A program made the position numbers and the translations under genes. The notes beneath the pieces were generated by a model that was given only the letters and a program-made list of their open reading frames with translations, was not told where the DNA came from and searched no databases. From Halostella salina (GTDB lineage Archaea > Halobacteriota > Halobacteria > Halobacteriales > Natronoarchaeaceae), in assembly GCF_003675855.1 (NCBI RefSeq), contig NZ_RCIH01000002.1, forward strand, positions 169,654 to 233,653: a stretch of DNA of 64,000 bases, given 5' to 3'. This document shows, in pieces, positions 24,529 to 32,383 of the stretch (the stretch's first letter is position 1; every line of letters begins with the position of its first letter).

Positions 24529-24538
24529 GAGGTGGTCC
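24529..24538 (+). promoter_or_regulatory. strong Shine-Dalgarno site of the APC permease
   Basis: GAGGTGGTCC, nine of ten matches to the complement of the archaeal 16S rRNA 3' end, ends three bases before the GTG start at 24542. Most genes here lack such a site, so it indicates internal translation in a polycistronic message and supports the GTG start. Confidence 0.7.
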
Positions 24539-24541
24539 CGC

Positions 24542-26797
24542 GTGAGCGACGAGGAACTCGCCAAGGACCTCGGGCTCGTCTCGGCGATGACGATCGGGAT
24601 CGGGACGATGATCGGTGCTGGCATCTTCGTCCTGCCCGGCGTCGCGGCGCAGGCGGCCGGCCCGATCGTCGTCGTCTCCTTCGTCGTCGGCGGCGTCATC
24701 GCGATGGTCAACGCCTTCTCCGTCTCCGAACTCGGCACCGCGATGCCGAAGGCCGGCGGCGGCTACTACTACGTCAACCGGGCGCTCGGACCATTGTTCG
24801 GCTCGATCGCCGGGATGGGGGACTGGATGGGGCTGGCGTTCGCCTCGGCGTTCTACAGTATCGGATTCGGCCAGTATCTCGCCACGCTGGCACCGATCCC
24901 CGGGTTTCTGTTTCTCACCGACATCCAGGTCGGCGCGCTGATCGCCGGCACCGCCTTCGTCCTCGTGAACTACGTCGGCGCGAAGGAGACCGGCGGCGTA
25001 CAGACGGTCATCGTGACGTTACTTCTGGCGATCCTCGGCGTGTTCGCGGTCCAGGGGTGGCTGTCGTTCGACTACGCGACGCTTTCCGGCGACGGCGGCC
25101 TCGCGCCGATGGGTGCCGGGGCGATCCTCCCCGGCACGGCGCTCGTGTTCGTCTCCTTCCTCGGGTACGCGAAGATCGCGACGGTCGCCGAGGAGCTGAA
25201 AAACCCCGGGCGCAACCTCCCGCTGGCCGTCATCGGGAGCGTCGCCATCGTCACCGTCCTCTACGCGATCCTCGTGAGCATTATGCTGGGCGTCGTGCCG
25301 TGGCCGGAGCTGAGTCAGGACGCGCCGCTCACGCAGGCGACCGAAGCGGCGTTCCCGGGCGGCTACGCCGGGATCGCCGTCACGGTCGTGACCGGCGGCG
25401 CGCTGCTTGCGACCGCCTCCAGCGCGAACGCCTCGATCCTCGCCTCAGCCCGGATCAACTTCGCGATGGGCCGGGACAAGATCGTCACGAACTGGCTGAA
25501 CGAGATCCACCCGAACTACGCAACGCCGTACCGCTCGATCCTCGTCACGGGGGCGATGATCGTCGTCTTCATCGCCGCGCTCGGCCAGGACATCGAGGTG
25601 CTGTCGAAGGCGGCGAGCGTCCTCCACCTCGTCGTGTACGCGCTGATGAACGCCGCGCTCATCGTCTTCCGGGAGACCGACGCGCCCGAGTACGACCCGG
25701 ACTTCACCGTCCCGCTCTACCCGCTGACGCCGATCGCGGGGATGGCGCTGTCGCTGGGGCTGCTCGCCTTCGTCGGCGGCCGCGAACTCGCGCTGTCGGC
25801 GGTGTTCGTCGTCGGCGCGGTCGTGTGGTACTTCGCCTACGCCCGGAAGCACACGCCAAAGCGGGGGTTGCTCGGACAGTACGTCCGTGACCGGCAGGCG
25901 TCGCTGCCCGACTCCGTGGTCGGCGCGGCCGAGACCGTCGCGCCGGACGGCACCGGCGACGCTACCGGGACCCCGACCGTCATGGTCGCCCTCTCGAACC
26001 CCCGAACCGAGCGGGCGCTCATGACGATCGCCGGCGGGCTGGCGAAGGCGAAGGGCGGTTCGGTGCTCGCCACCCACATCGTGCAGGTGCCGGACCAGAC
26101 CACGCTGGCGGCGGCCGCCGAACAGCGGTCCGAACTCCTGCAGGAGTCCGAGGAACTACTGGCGGACGCGCGCGGCGACGCGGAGCGCTTCGAGGTCGAC
26201 GTCGAGACGCGCACGATCCTCTCCCACCAGGGCGTCGCCGAGGTGTTCGACGCCGCGCGGGAACACGACGCCGACACGCTCGTGCTGGGCTACGGCGGCG
26301 CGCAACTGGCCGGCGGGCGGGTGGAGGGCACCCTCGACGAGCTCACGCACGACCTCCCCTGTGACGTGCTCGTGTTGAACGAGCGGGAGTTCGACCCCGG
26401 CCGGGTCCTGCTGCCGACCGCGGGCGGCTACTCCTCGGACCTCTCCGCGGAGCTGGCCCGCGCGCTCCGCGACGCCGTCGACGCCGAGGTGTCGGTTCTC
26501 TACGTCGCCGGCGAGGACGAGAGCGAGGCGGCCGGCCGGGAGTTCCTCGGCGAGTGGGCCGCCGACCACGGGCTGGCCGACGCCGAGCTACTGGTCGAGT
26601 CGGGCGACGTGGAGACCGCTATCCGGGACGCCGCCGCCGACCAGTCGCTGGTGGTTATCGGGGCCACGGAGGAGGGGCTGCTCTCCCGCGTGGTGCGCGG
26701 CTCGCTGACGCTGTCGGTGCTGGAGAACATCGACGCGTCGGTGCTGCTCGCCGAGCGCCCCCACTCGCGGTCGCTCCGGGAGCGCCTGTTCGGCTGA
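24542..26797 (+). CDS. APC-family permease with two C-terminal UspA domains
   Basis: A 751-residue protein. Residues 1-440 form an amino acid/polyamine/organocation transporter with about twelve membrane helices; the N-terminal motif GIGTMIGAGIFVLPGVAAQA lines the substrate site. From about residue 475 two UspA-like domains follow (TPTVMVALSNPRTERALMTI and RVLLPTAGGYSSDLSAELAR), ending with SVLLAERPHSRSLRERLFG. The cytoplasmic domains probably sense nucleotides or metabolic state and gate uptake. The start is GTG 24542 with a good ribosome site. The substrate is probably an amino acid, in keeping with the Lrp-type regulator next door; its identity is not visible. Confidence 0.9.
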   Translation: MSDEELAKDLGLVSAMTIGIGTMIGAGIFVLPGVAAQAAGPIVVVSFVVGGVIAMVNAFSVSELGTAMPKAGGGYYYVNRALGPLFGSIAGMGDWMGLAFASAFYSIGFGQYLATLAPIPGFLFLTDIQVGALIAGTAFVLVNYVGAKETGGVQTVIVTLLLAILGVFAVQGWLSFDYATLSGDGGLAPMGAGAILPGTALVFVSFLGYAKIATVAEELKNPGRNLPLAVIGSVAIVTVLYAILVSIMLGVVPWPELSQDAPLTQATEAAFPGGYAGIAVTVVTGGALLATASSANASILASARINFAMGRDKIVTNWLNEIHPNYATPYRSILVTGAMIVVFIAALGQDIEVLSKAASVLHLVVYALMNAALIVFRETDAPEYDPDFTVPLYPLTPIAGMALSLGLLAFVGGRELALSAVFVVGAVVWYFAYARKHTPKRGLLGQYVRDRQASLPDSVVGAAETVAPDGTGDATGTPTVMVALSNPRTERALMTIAGGLAKAKGGSVLATHIVQVPDQTTLAAAAEQRSELLQESEELLADARGDAERFEVDVETRTILSHQGVAEVFDAAREHDADTLVLGYGGAQLAGGRVEGTLDELTHDLPCDVLVLNEREFDPGRVLLPTAGGYSSDLSAELARALRDAVDAEVSVLYVAGEDESEAAGREFLGEWAADHGLADAELLVESGDVETAIRDAAADQSLVVIGATEEGLLSRVVRGSLTLSVLENIDASVLLAERPHSRSLRERLFG

Positions 26798-26885
26798 CCG
26801 CCAGGGCTGCCGCCGGGCCGTTCCCGAGCGCTCGGCGGAGGCTGAAACCAAACCGTTTAGCACGGGGCGGCCCGACGGCCGGAGT

Positions 26886-27980
26886 ATGGATCCACGTGTC
26901 CGCGAACACGCGTCCCTGCTCGTTCACGAGGCGCTCGAACTCGAAGAGGGCGACGACGTCGTGATCAAGGCTCCGCCCGTCGCGGAGGACCTCGTCGTCA
27001 CGCTCCACGAGGTCATCGGCGACGTGGGAGCAAACCCCGTCGCCCAGTACACGAACCGCGGCGGCCGCGCCATCCGGGCGTACCTCCGCGCGCACGACGA
27101 CGAGTTCGACACGCCCGACCACGAGATGGCGCTGGTCGAGGCCGCCGACGCCCACGTTCACATCCGCGGTCACGAGAACGTCACCGAGAAGAGCGACGTG
27201 GACCCCGAGCAAAGCTCCGCCTGGGAGCAGGCCCAGCGCCCCATCCTCAACGAGCGACTGACCGACAACTGGACGCTCACGCAGTACCCAGCCCCCGCCA
27301 ACGCGCAGCTGGCGGAGATGAGCACGGAGGGGTACGAGAACTTCGTCTGGGACGCCGTCAACAAGGACTGGGACGAACAGCACGAGTTCCAGCAGCAGAT
27401 GGTCGAGATACTCGACCCCGCCGAGGAGGTCCGGATCGTCTCCGGCGACACGACCGACGTGACCATGAGCGTCGCCGGCAACCACACGATCAACGACACC
27501 TGCACGAACAACGTCCCCGGCGGCGAGGTGTTCACCGCACCCCAGCCCGACTCCGTCGAGGGCGAAGTCCTCTTCGACAAACCGCTGTACCACCAGGGCC
27601 GCGAGGTGCTCGACGCCTACGTGAAGTTCAAGGACGGCGAGATCGTCGACCACAGCGCCGGCAAGAACGAGGACGTGCTGACCGAGGTACTGAACACCGA
27701 CGACGGCGCGCGCCGCCTCGGCGAACTCGGCATCGGGATGAACCGCGACATCGACCAGTTCACCTACAACATGCTGTTCGACGAGAAGATGGGCGACACC
27801 GTCCACATGGCCGTCGGCCGCGCCTACGACGCCAACGTCGGCGAGGGCAACGAGCAGAACCAGAGCGCCGTCCACGTCGACATGATCGTCGACATGAGCG
27901 AGGACTCCTACATCGAGGTCGACGGCGAAGTCGTCCAGCGCGACGGCACGTTCAAGTTCGAGGACGGGTTCGAGGGCTAA
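26886..27980 (+). CDS. M29-family aminopeptidase
   Basis: A metal-dependent exopeptidase of 364 residues related to AmpS/PepS and thermophilic aminopeptidase T. Family motifs are present: NVPGGEVFTAPQPDSVEGEV near residue 210, ELGIGMN near 277, NMLFDEKMGDTVHMAVGRAY near 295 and the histidine-aspartate pair in VHVDMIVDM near 342. The protein is soluble, with no signal. It probably finishes degradation of short peptides in the cytoplasm, supplying amino acids. It is transcribed alone, 88 bases after the permease. Confidence 0.9.
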   Translation: MDPRVREHASLLVHEALELEEGDDVVIKAPPVAEDLVVTLHEVIGDVGANPVAQYTNRGGRAIRAYLRAHDDEFDTPDHEMALVEAADAHVHIRGHENVTEKSDVDPEQSSAWEQAQRPILNERLTDNWTLTQYPAPANAQLAEMSTEGYENFVWDAVNKDWDEQHEFQQQMVEILDPAEEVRIVSGDTTDVTMSVAGNHTINDTCTNNVPGGEVFTAPQPDSVEGEVLFDKPLYHQGREVLDAYVKFKDGEIVDHSAGKNEDVLTEVLNTDDGARRLGELGIGMNRDIDQFTYNMLFDEKMGDTVHMAVGRAYDANVGEGNEQNQSAVHVDMIVDMSEDSYIEVDGEVVQRDGTFKFEDGFEG

Positions 27981-28249
27981 CTCGACACCGTTCGGGCCTG
28001 TCACTGCCTACCGATCCATCTCCTGGCGGACTGAAAGGGCGAGGCGCGCTCGACGAACCCCGACGACGCAAGCACTGCAGGCCGCCGTGCGGCCGAAGCG
28101 CGCAGCGAGTCGCGGGAGTCGAGCGCGCCGAGGGCTTTCGGAGCCCCATCGGCCGATTCGGTGGTCCAGTTTCGGGTGTTCGACGCCTGCCGTGACACGC
28201 GTCGGCACGTATCGAATCGGTTAAGTACCCCGATGAACGTTCGTGAGGT
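27981..28249. repeat. hairpin-rich intergenic element
   Basis: The gap has no gene. Positions 28033-28139 begin GAAAGGGCGAGGCGCGC and end AGGGCTTTC; the same boundary words occur at 35947-35989 before ileS. Inside are short GC-rich dyads. It may be a family of structured intergenic repeats. Confidence 0.4.
28219..28227 (+). promoter_or_regulatory. TATA-like box of the 50-residue zinc protein
   Basis: GGTTAAGTA centred about 27 bases before the ATG at 28250. Confidence 0.5.
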
Positions 28250-28402
28250 ATGCCGAAGGTCGCCTGTCCGGACTGTGACCGGAACATCGCCGTTCACGAA
28301 CTCGAAGCCCGGACCGTCGCCCAAACGTCGGGGTTCAACACGAACTACCGCTGCCCGTTCTGCCGCGCCGATTTCGAGGATATCGGCGAAAACCTGGTGT
28401 AG
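28250..28402 (+). CDS. 50-residue zinc-ribbon microprotein
   Basis: The peptide starts MPKVACPDCDRNIAVHELEA and has a second knuckle, YRCPFCRADF, near the end. CPxC plus CPxC makes a complete four-cysteine zinc ribbon. The ATG is backed by a TATA-like box at leaderless spacing. Such proteins are abundant in haloarchaea and often act as adaptors or small regulators; no specific role can be given here. Confidence 0.75.
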   Translation: MPKVACPDCDRNIAVHELEARTVAQTSGFNTNYRCPFCRADFEDIGENLV

Positions 28403-28447
28403 GGAGCCCGGTGGCCGGCCGCGTGACTCCGTCTCGACCGTTCGTCC

Positions 28448-28990
28448 TTAGCTGTCCTCGTCGTTCCACCAGTCGTCGATGTCGAGGAGTTCGTCCTCCT
28501 CGTCCTCGTTGACCGGACTGGCGCTGACGGTGATGAGGTCGGGGTTGTCACCGAACGGCGTCCACTCGCGGTTCAGCTCGAACAGCTGGGGGTGGTCGTC
28601 GTCGCTGTCGTCGCCGTCGCCGACGTACCCCTGCTCCCCGTCGAACGCCCCGAGGTTCGCCTCGTTGGCGGGCCAGAACGGCACCACCTCGCCGGTGTTC
28701 TGCCACCGGATCATGCGGGTGTTGTAGTCCGAGAAGAAACTGTCCTGGATGTCGCCGTAGTTCGGCGTCCAGTCGACGACGTCTGACACGATGGCGAACC
28801 TCGCGTTCGGATGGAAGTTGCTCTCCTGGATCAGCGCCTTCCACTCGTCGTCCAGCCCGCCGCTGCCTTCCTGTGCGGCCGCAGTGCCAGACATGGCCAG
28901 TCCCGTGCCGGCCGCTGCGACCGCGCCTTTCTTCATGAACGAGCGCCGCGTGTCGCCGGTCATCCGTTCGAGAAGGTGTTCGTCGCTCAT
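28448..28990 (-). CDS. Tat-exported protein of unknown function
   Basis: A 180-residue protein. The twin-arginine signal DTRRSFMKKGAVAAAG lies at residues 13-30 and cleavage probably follows AAAQ. The mature part has no membrane segment, is rich in aromatic residues and Asp/Glu (VDWTPNYGDIQDSFFSDYNT), and ends with a very acidic tail. The start ATG 28990 places the Tat motif correctly; the frame is open further upstream. Export folded is implied by the Tat signal. I do not recognise the mature domain. Confidence 0.7.
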   Translation of the reverse strand: MSDEHLLERMTGDTRRSFMKKGAVAAAGTGLAMSGTAAAQEGSGGLDDEWKALIQESNFHPNARFAIVSDVVDWTPNYGDIQDSFFSDYNTRMIRWQNTGEVVPFWPANEANLGAFDGEQGYVGDGDDSDDDHPQLFELNREWTPFGDNPDLITVSASPVNEDEEDELLDIDDWWNDEDS

Positions 28991-29442
28991 GCTGCACCGG
29001 GCTTCGGTTCTCCGGCGAGGAAAAGGCAGAACGTCGTTTCGATCCAAACCCGAGCGTAACCCCGATCGGCCGGGGTTCTAACGGCGGCGTAGGACAGAAC
29101 GGTCGACGACCGCCCGCGTTCAAGTGTGGCGTTCCGTCCATTCGACCGCCGGCGCTCTTCGGGGCCAGCCGAGGGGCCGACTCGGGACGTTTTTCGTCGC
29201 TCCGTCCCGGTCGGCGGCCGTTCACCGGAACTGGTTCGATTGCGGACGGCTTTCTCCCGGCTTACTCCGGGACAACCTGACCTCTCGACCGCCGTATCCG
29301 CCGGAGCCGTCGCTTCTTCACAGCCGGTCGCGGAGAACGGGCACGATGGGATTCTCACTCGATGCCAGCCCTCACTTCGTTCGGGCTGCCGTAGTTCGAA
29401 TCCCTGGGCCGCTTCGCTCGTCACGTCCGTTCCTCGCAGAAG
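28991..29442. other. gene-free region downstream of tRNA-Arg
   Basis: A 452-base region with no convincing gene. It holds a dyad (AACCCCG at 29058-29064, CGGGGTT at 29071-29077) and a 17-base copy of the tRNA-Arg 3' end at 29338-29354. Both strands have chance open frames with Arg/Ser-rich translations. Confidence 0.5.
29338..29354 (-). repeat. duplicated 3' end of tRNA-Arg (att-like)
   Basis: CGGGCACGATGGGATTC is identical to 29443-29459, the 3'-terminal 17 bases of the tRNA gene as read on the plus strand. The copies are 105 bases apart. This is the pattern left by tRNA-targeting integrases. Confidence 0.5.
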
Positions 29443-29517
29443 CGGGCACGATGGGATTCGAACCCACGACCGTCGGATTAGAAGTCCGACGCTCTATCCG
29501 GACTGAGCTACGTGCCC
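29443..29517 (-). tRNA. tRNA-Arg (anticodon TCT)
   Basis: On the minus strand the acceptor stem pairs GGGCACG with CGTGCCC. The D-arm is TAGCTCAGTCCGGATAGAGC, the anticodon stem pairs GTCGGA with TCCGAC around the loop CTTCTAA, and the T-arm carries GGTTCGAATCCC. The anticodon is TCT, reading AGA/AGG arginine codons. The discriminator base is G and no CCA is encoded. Length is 75 bases with no intron. Part of its 3' end is duplicated 105 bases downstream. Confidence 0.95.
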
Positions 29518-29614
29518 TCGCGTGTTCGTCCGTCGGTCCGCTCAAAATACCTTGGGATCCCGACCGTGTGACGCTTCAAAGCGCTTAAGCGCGCCACGGA
29601 AGTACCACATCGCA

Positions 29615-30181
29615 ATGAGAGTCATCGGGACCGTCGGCCTGCCCGGCAGCGGGAAAGGCGAGGCCGCGGCCGTCGCCGAGGAACTCGGCGTACCCGTCGT
29701 GACGATGGGCGACGTGATCCGGCAGGAGTGCCGGGACCGCGGGGTAGACCCCGCCACGCACCACGGCGAGATCGCACAGGCGCTGCGCGAGGAGAACGGC
29801 CCGGACGCCATCGCCCAGCGGTCGCTGCCGGTGATCGAGGACGAACTGGAGACTGACGACACCGTCCTCGTCGACGGGATCCGGTCCGGCGTCGAGGTCG
29901 AACGGTTCGAGGAGGCGTTCGGCGACGAGTTCGCGCTGGTGAGCATCGAGGCACCCTTCGAACTCCGCGCCGAGCGCGTGGACGAGCGCGGCCGGGACGC
30001 GACCGGCGCGGACGGCGAGACCCTCGCCGAGCGCGACGAGCGCGAGCGCGGGTTCGGCATGGACGAGGCGATGGACCGGGCGGACGTGACCATCGAGAAC
30101 ACGGGGACCCTGGAGGCGTTCCGGCGGCAGGTCCGGGCGCTGGTTCGCGAGGGGCCCGACGCACTCCGGGGGGACGCATGA
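29615..30181 (+). CDS. P-loop kinase of the UPF0200 family
   Basis: A 188-residue nucleoside-kinase-like ATPase. The P-loop GTVGLPGSGKGEAAAVAEEL is at the N-terminus, followed by PVVTMGDVIRQECRDRG (a substrate-binding segment) and VLVDGIRSGVEVERF. It resembles dephospho-CoA kinase and is often listed beside it, but the archaeal substrate is not established by the sequence. Its stop overlaps the next gene's ATG (ATGA), so the pair is translated together, an arrangement I recall as common in haloarchaea. Confidence 0.8.
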   Translation: MRVIGTVGLPGSGKGEAAAVAEELGVPVVTMGDVIRQECRDRGVDPATHHGEIAQALREENGPDAIAQRSLPVIEDELETDDTVLVDGIRSGVEVERFEEAFGDEFALVSIEAPFELRAERVDERGRDATGADGETLAERDERERGFGMDEAMDRADVTIENTGTLEAFRRQVRALVREGPDALRGDA

Positions 30182-30594
30182 GCACGGTGTACAGCGTCGA
30201 CGTGCGGATCGTCGCGCCGGTCAAGGACACCGAGGTGACCGACCGCGTCGCCGACGCGGTGACGAACCTGTTCCCCGAGGCCGAAACGGACTCCCGGCCG
30301 GGCGAAGTCGTCGCGACGGCGCACTCGATGGAGCACTTCTCGGAACTGCTCCACCGCCAGGAGATCCTCGACACCGCCCGCCGGGAGTTCTTCGACACCC
30401 TCCGGGGCGACACCTTCTCCTTCGGCCTGAAGAAACAGGCGGCGTTCCAGGGCGTCGTCAACTTCGCAGTCGGCAACCCCGACGAACTCGGCGACATGGA
30501 AGTCCGCGTGACCGTCACCCAGCCGACCGCCGAGGCGTTCATCGACCACGTCGCCCCGCCGACGGAGGGCGGCGAACCGCTCGCCGACGAGTGA
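30178..30594 (+). CDS. UPF0201 RNA-binding-like protein
   Basis: A 138-residue protein starting MSTVYSVDVRIVAPVKDTEV. It has a middle segment, ARREFFDTLRGDTFSFGLKK, characteristic of the archaeal UPF0201 group, which is related in fold to RNA-binding proteins. It overlaps the UPF0200 kinase gene by four bases. No catalytic residues are apparent. Coupling to the kinase suggests a shared process in nucleotide or RNA metabolism, but this is inference. Confidence 0.8.
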   Translation: MSTVYSVDVRIVAPVKDTEVTDRVADAVTNLFPEAETDSRPGEVVATAHSMEHFSELLHRQEILDTARREFFDTLRGDTFSFGLKKQAAFQGVVNFAVGNPDELGDMEVRVTVTQPTAEAFIDHVAPPTEGGEPLADE

Positions 30595-30687
30595 AAACCG
30601 GGACTGAATCGACGGTTCGATGCCGGACAGATCAGGTTTCGAACAGGATCGAAAGCTACTTGTGTTCAGAAACGAACAGTTCGGCTG

Positions 30688-30765
30688 CCACCAATCCACC
30701 CGCACGTCGTCACTGAGTTCCCCCGAACCCACCCGATGTCGTCGATAGCCACCCTGGATTGGTGG
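30688..30765. repeat. separated inverted repeat
   Basis: CCACCAATCCA (30688-30698) pairs perfectly with TGGATTGGTGG (30755-30765) around 56 bases. It lies between UPF0201 and TFB in a 228-base gap. A T-run at 30783-30788 follows on the plus strand, so a transcript from the left could end in a large hairpin. Confidence 0.4.
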
Positions 30766-30822
30766 TTCCCCACCCCTGCCGATTTTTTCCTCCACTGAGC
30801 TCGGATGTGACAGTTGCCGGCG

Positions 30823-31707
30823 TCACTCGCCCTCCGTCAACGCGTAGTACGCCGAGCGGAGCGTCACCGGCGAGACGCCCGCCACGTCGGCGGCCGCGGT
30901 CTGTGTGAGGTCGCCCTCGCGCTCGCAGTCGGCGGCGTAGAGGCAGGTGGCGGCGACGCCCGCCGGGTTCCGGCCCGAGACGACGCCCTGCTCTCCGGCG
31001 CGCTCGGCGAACTCCCGGGCGCGGCGCTCGACCGCGCGGTCGCAGTCGAGTTCGCTGGCGAACCGCGGCAGGAACTCCGCCGGGTCGACGGGACCGGTCG
31101 GCAGGCCCAGGTCGCGGTTCAGCGCGTCGTAGGCGGCCTTCAGTTCGTCCTCGTCGGCGCGGGCGTCGTCGACGACCTCCGCGAGCGTCCGCGACACTGA
31201 CTCGATCCGGCATGTCGCGTACACCGCGGCGGCCGCGAAGCCCTCCAGCGAGCGACCGCGGAGCAGGTCCTCGGACTGGGCCGACTCGAACAGCGTACAC
31301 GCCTGGTCGCGGACGTGCTCGGACAGCGACAGCGAGCTCACCAGCCGCCGGATCTCGGTGAAGCCGTACACCTGATTGCGGTCGGACTTCGAGGGGATCC
31401 GCGCACGGTTGTGTTCCCGCCGCATCCGGGCGACCTGCCGGCGCTTGCGTCCGGTCAGGCGTGTGTTCGATCCGTCGCCGAAGCCGATCTCGGTCGAGAG
31501 CCCGCGGTCGTGTCTGGACCGGGTCAGCGGCGCGCCGGTCCGCTCGCGGTTCCGGTCGTCGTCCGCGAACGACCGCCACTCCGGACCGCGGTCGATGCGG
31601 TCCTCGGCGACGACGAGCCCGCAGTCCGCACAGACTGTCTCGTCGCGGCTGTCGTTCAGGTGGCCGTCACATTCCGGGCATGCGTCGGTGGAGCGTGTCG
31701 CACTCAT
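30823..31707 (-). CDS. tfb: transcription initiation factor TFB
   Basis: Archaeal TFIIB homologue of 294 residues that binds TBP-DNA and recruits RNA polymerase. It has the N-terminal zinc ribbon (CPECDGHLN and CADCGLVV), the B-reader region GPEWRSFADDDRNRERTGAP, and two cyclin-like repeats with the C-terminal HTH in TAAADVAGVSPVTLRSAYY. Haloarchaea encode several TFBs that direct different gene sets; which one this is cannot be decided here. The start is ATG 31707, with a GTG one codon earlier. A TATA box at 31734-31744 and a long palindrome upstream point to regulated expression. Confidence 0.95.
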   Translation of the reverse strand: MSATRSTDACPECDGHLNDSRDETVCADCGLVVAEDRIDRGPEWRSFADDDRNRERTGAPLTRSRHDRGLSTEIGFGDGSNTRLTGRKRRQVARMRREHNRARIPSKSDRNQVYGFTEIRRLVSSLSLSEHVRDQACTLFESAQSEDLLRGRSLEGFAAAAVYATCRIESVSRTLAEVVDDARADEDELKAAYDALNRDLGLPTGPVDPAEFLPRFASELDCDRAVERRAREFAERAGEQGVVSGRNPAGVAATCLYAADCEREGDLTQTAAADVAGVSPVTLRSAYYALTEGE

Positions 31708-31733
31708 CACAGTCGGAGCTTCGTCCGGATGGG

Positions 31734-31744
31734 TTATTTAAATA
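31734..31744 (-). promoter_or_regulatory. TATA box of tfb
   Basis: TATTTAAATAA on the minus strand, centred about 32 bases before the ATG at 31707. Confidence 0.6.
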
Positions 31745-31783
31745 TAGGTGGTCGGCGGAGAAAACCGGTAGAACCGCCGGTTC

Positions 31784-31808
31784 GAACGTACCGGTAACCG
31801 GTACGTTC
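31784..31808. promoter_or_regulatory. 25-bp perfect palindrome between tfb and its neighbour
   Basis: Arms GAACGTACCGGT and ACCGGTACGTTC flank one central A with no mismatch. A smaller dyad, AACCG and CGGTT, lies about ten bases to its left. It sits about 40 bases from each of the two divergent TATA boxes, so it could serve both promoters. Confidence 0.6.
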
Positions 31809-31848
31809 CAGGTCGAGCGCAGGAATATTTCTACACTAGTACCAGTAA

Positions 31849-31856
31849 TTTTTAAT
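31849..31856 (+). promoter_or_regulatory. TATA-like box of the 31880 gene
   Basis: TTTTTAAT centred 27 bases before the ATG at 31880, giving a leaderless transcript. Confidence 0.55.
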
Positions 31857-31879
31857 CGGTTGGTTCAATACGTCCGGCC

Positions 31880-32383
31880 ATGACGCTGTCGGAGATCGCC
31901 GCGGGTGTGGAAGTCACTGCCGAGCAGCGGGACCGCGGCGTGGCGACGGTCGACGACACCGAAACGGAACTCGCCGACCGACTCGCGGAGTACGCGGACG
32001 ACCTGCCCTGCACCGCCGACGACGCTGCGACGGTCGTGGAGACGTACGCCGATGGGGCGAGTGTCGGTGTGGCGGGCAGCGCTGCCGGCGTCGCGCCGAT
32101 GACCGCGGCGAAGGCGCTCCATCGGCTGGGCGTGCAGGGGCTCTCACCGCTCTCGCCGCGCCAGCGCGAAATCGTCCGTGACTGGCTGGCCGCCGACCTC
32201 CCGCGGTCGGAGGCGCTGGCGCTGTGTGGCGAGTCCGAGGCGGAGTTCGCGCTCGCGGCGTACGTCGAGACGCACGACCCGGTCCCGGGCGCGGCCGAGG
32301 CCGCCGAGCGCGCGCTGGCCGACGCCGGACCAGGGGAGGATCCGCTCGACGACGCGATGAGCTCCGTCGACGAGCTACTGTAA
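31880..32383 (+). CDS. helical HTH-like protein beside tfb
   Basis: A 167-residue acidic, mostly helical protein starting MTLSEIAAGVEVTAEQRDRG. The segment DGASVGVAGSAAGVAPMTAA, followed by KALHRLGV, resembles a helix-turn-helix with a recognition helix at MTAAKALHRL. The second half repeats short helical units (LSPRQREIVRDWLAADLPRS). Similar proteins exist across haloarchaea from memory, uncharacterised. It is divergent from tfb across a palindrome and its last nine bases overlap the MinD-like gene tail to tail. A regulatory role is likely but not proven. Confidence 0.7.
   Translation: MTLSEIAAGVEVTAEQRDRGVATVDDTETELADRLAEYADDLPCTADDAATVVETYADGASVGVAGSAAGVAPMTAAKALHRLGVQGLSPLSPRQREIVRDWLAADLPRSEALALCGESEAEFALAAYVETHDPVPGAAEAAERALADAGPGEDPLDDAMSSVDELL

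Noticed and set aside
29385..29410. GTTCGAATCCC on the plus strand as a second tRNA
   Set aside because: It looks like a T-loop, but no acceptor, D or anticodon arms can be folded around it.
29126..29506. Plus-strand frame ending in HDGIRTHDRRIRSPTLYPD
   Set aside because: The end is simply the antisense of the tRNA-Arg gene read as protein, a well-known annotation artefact.
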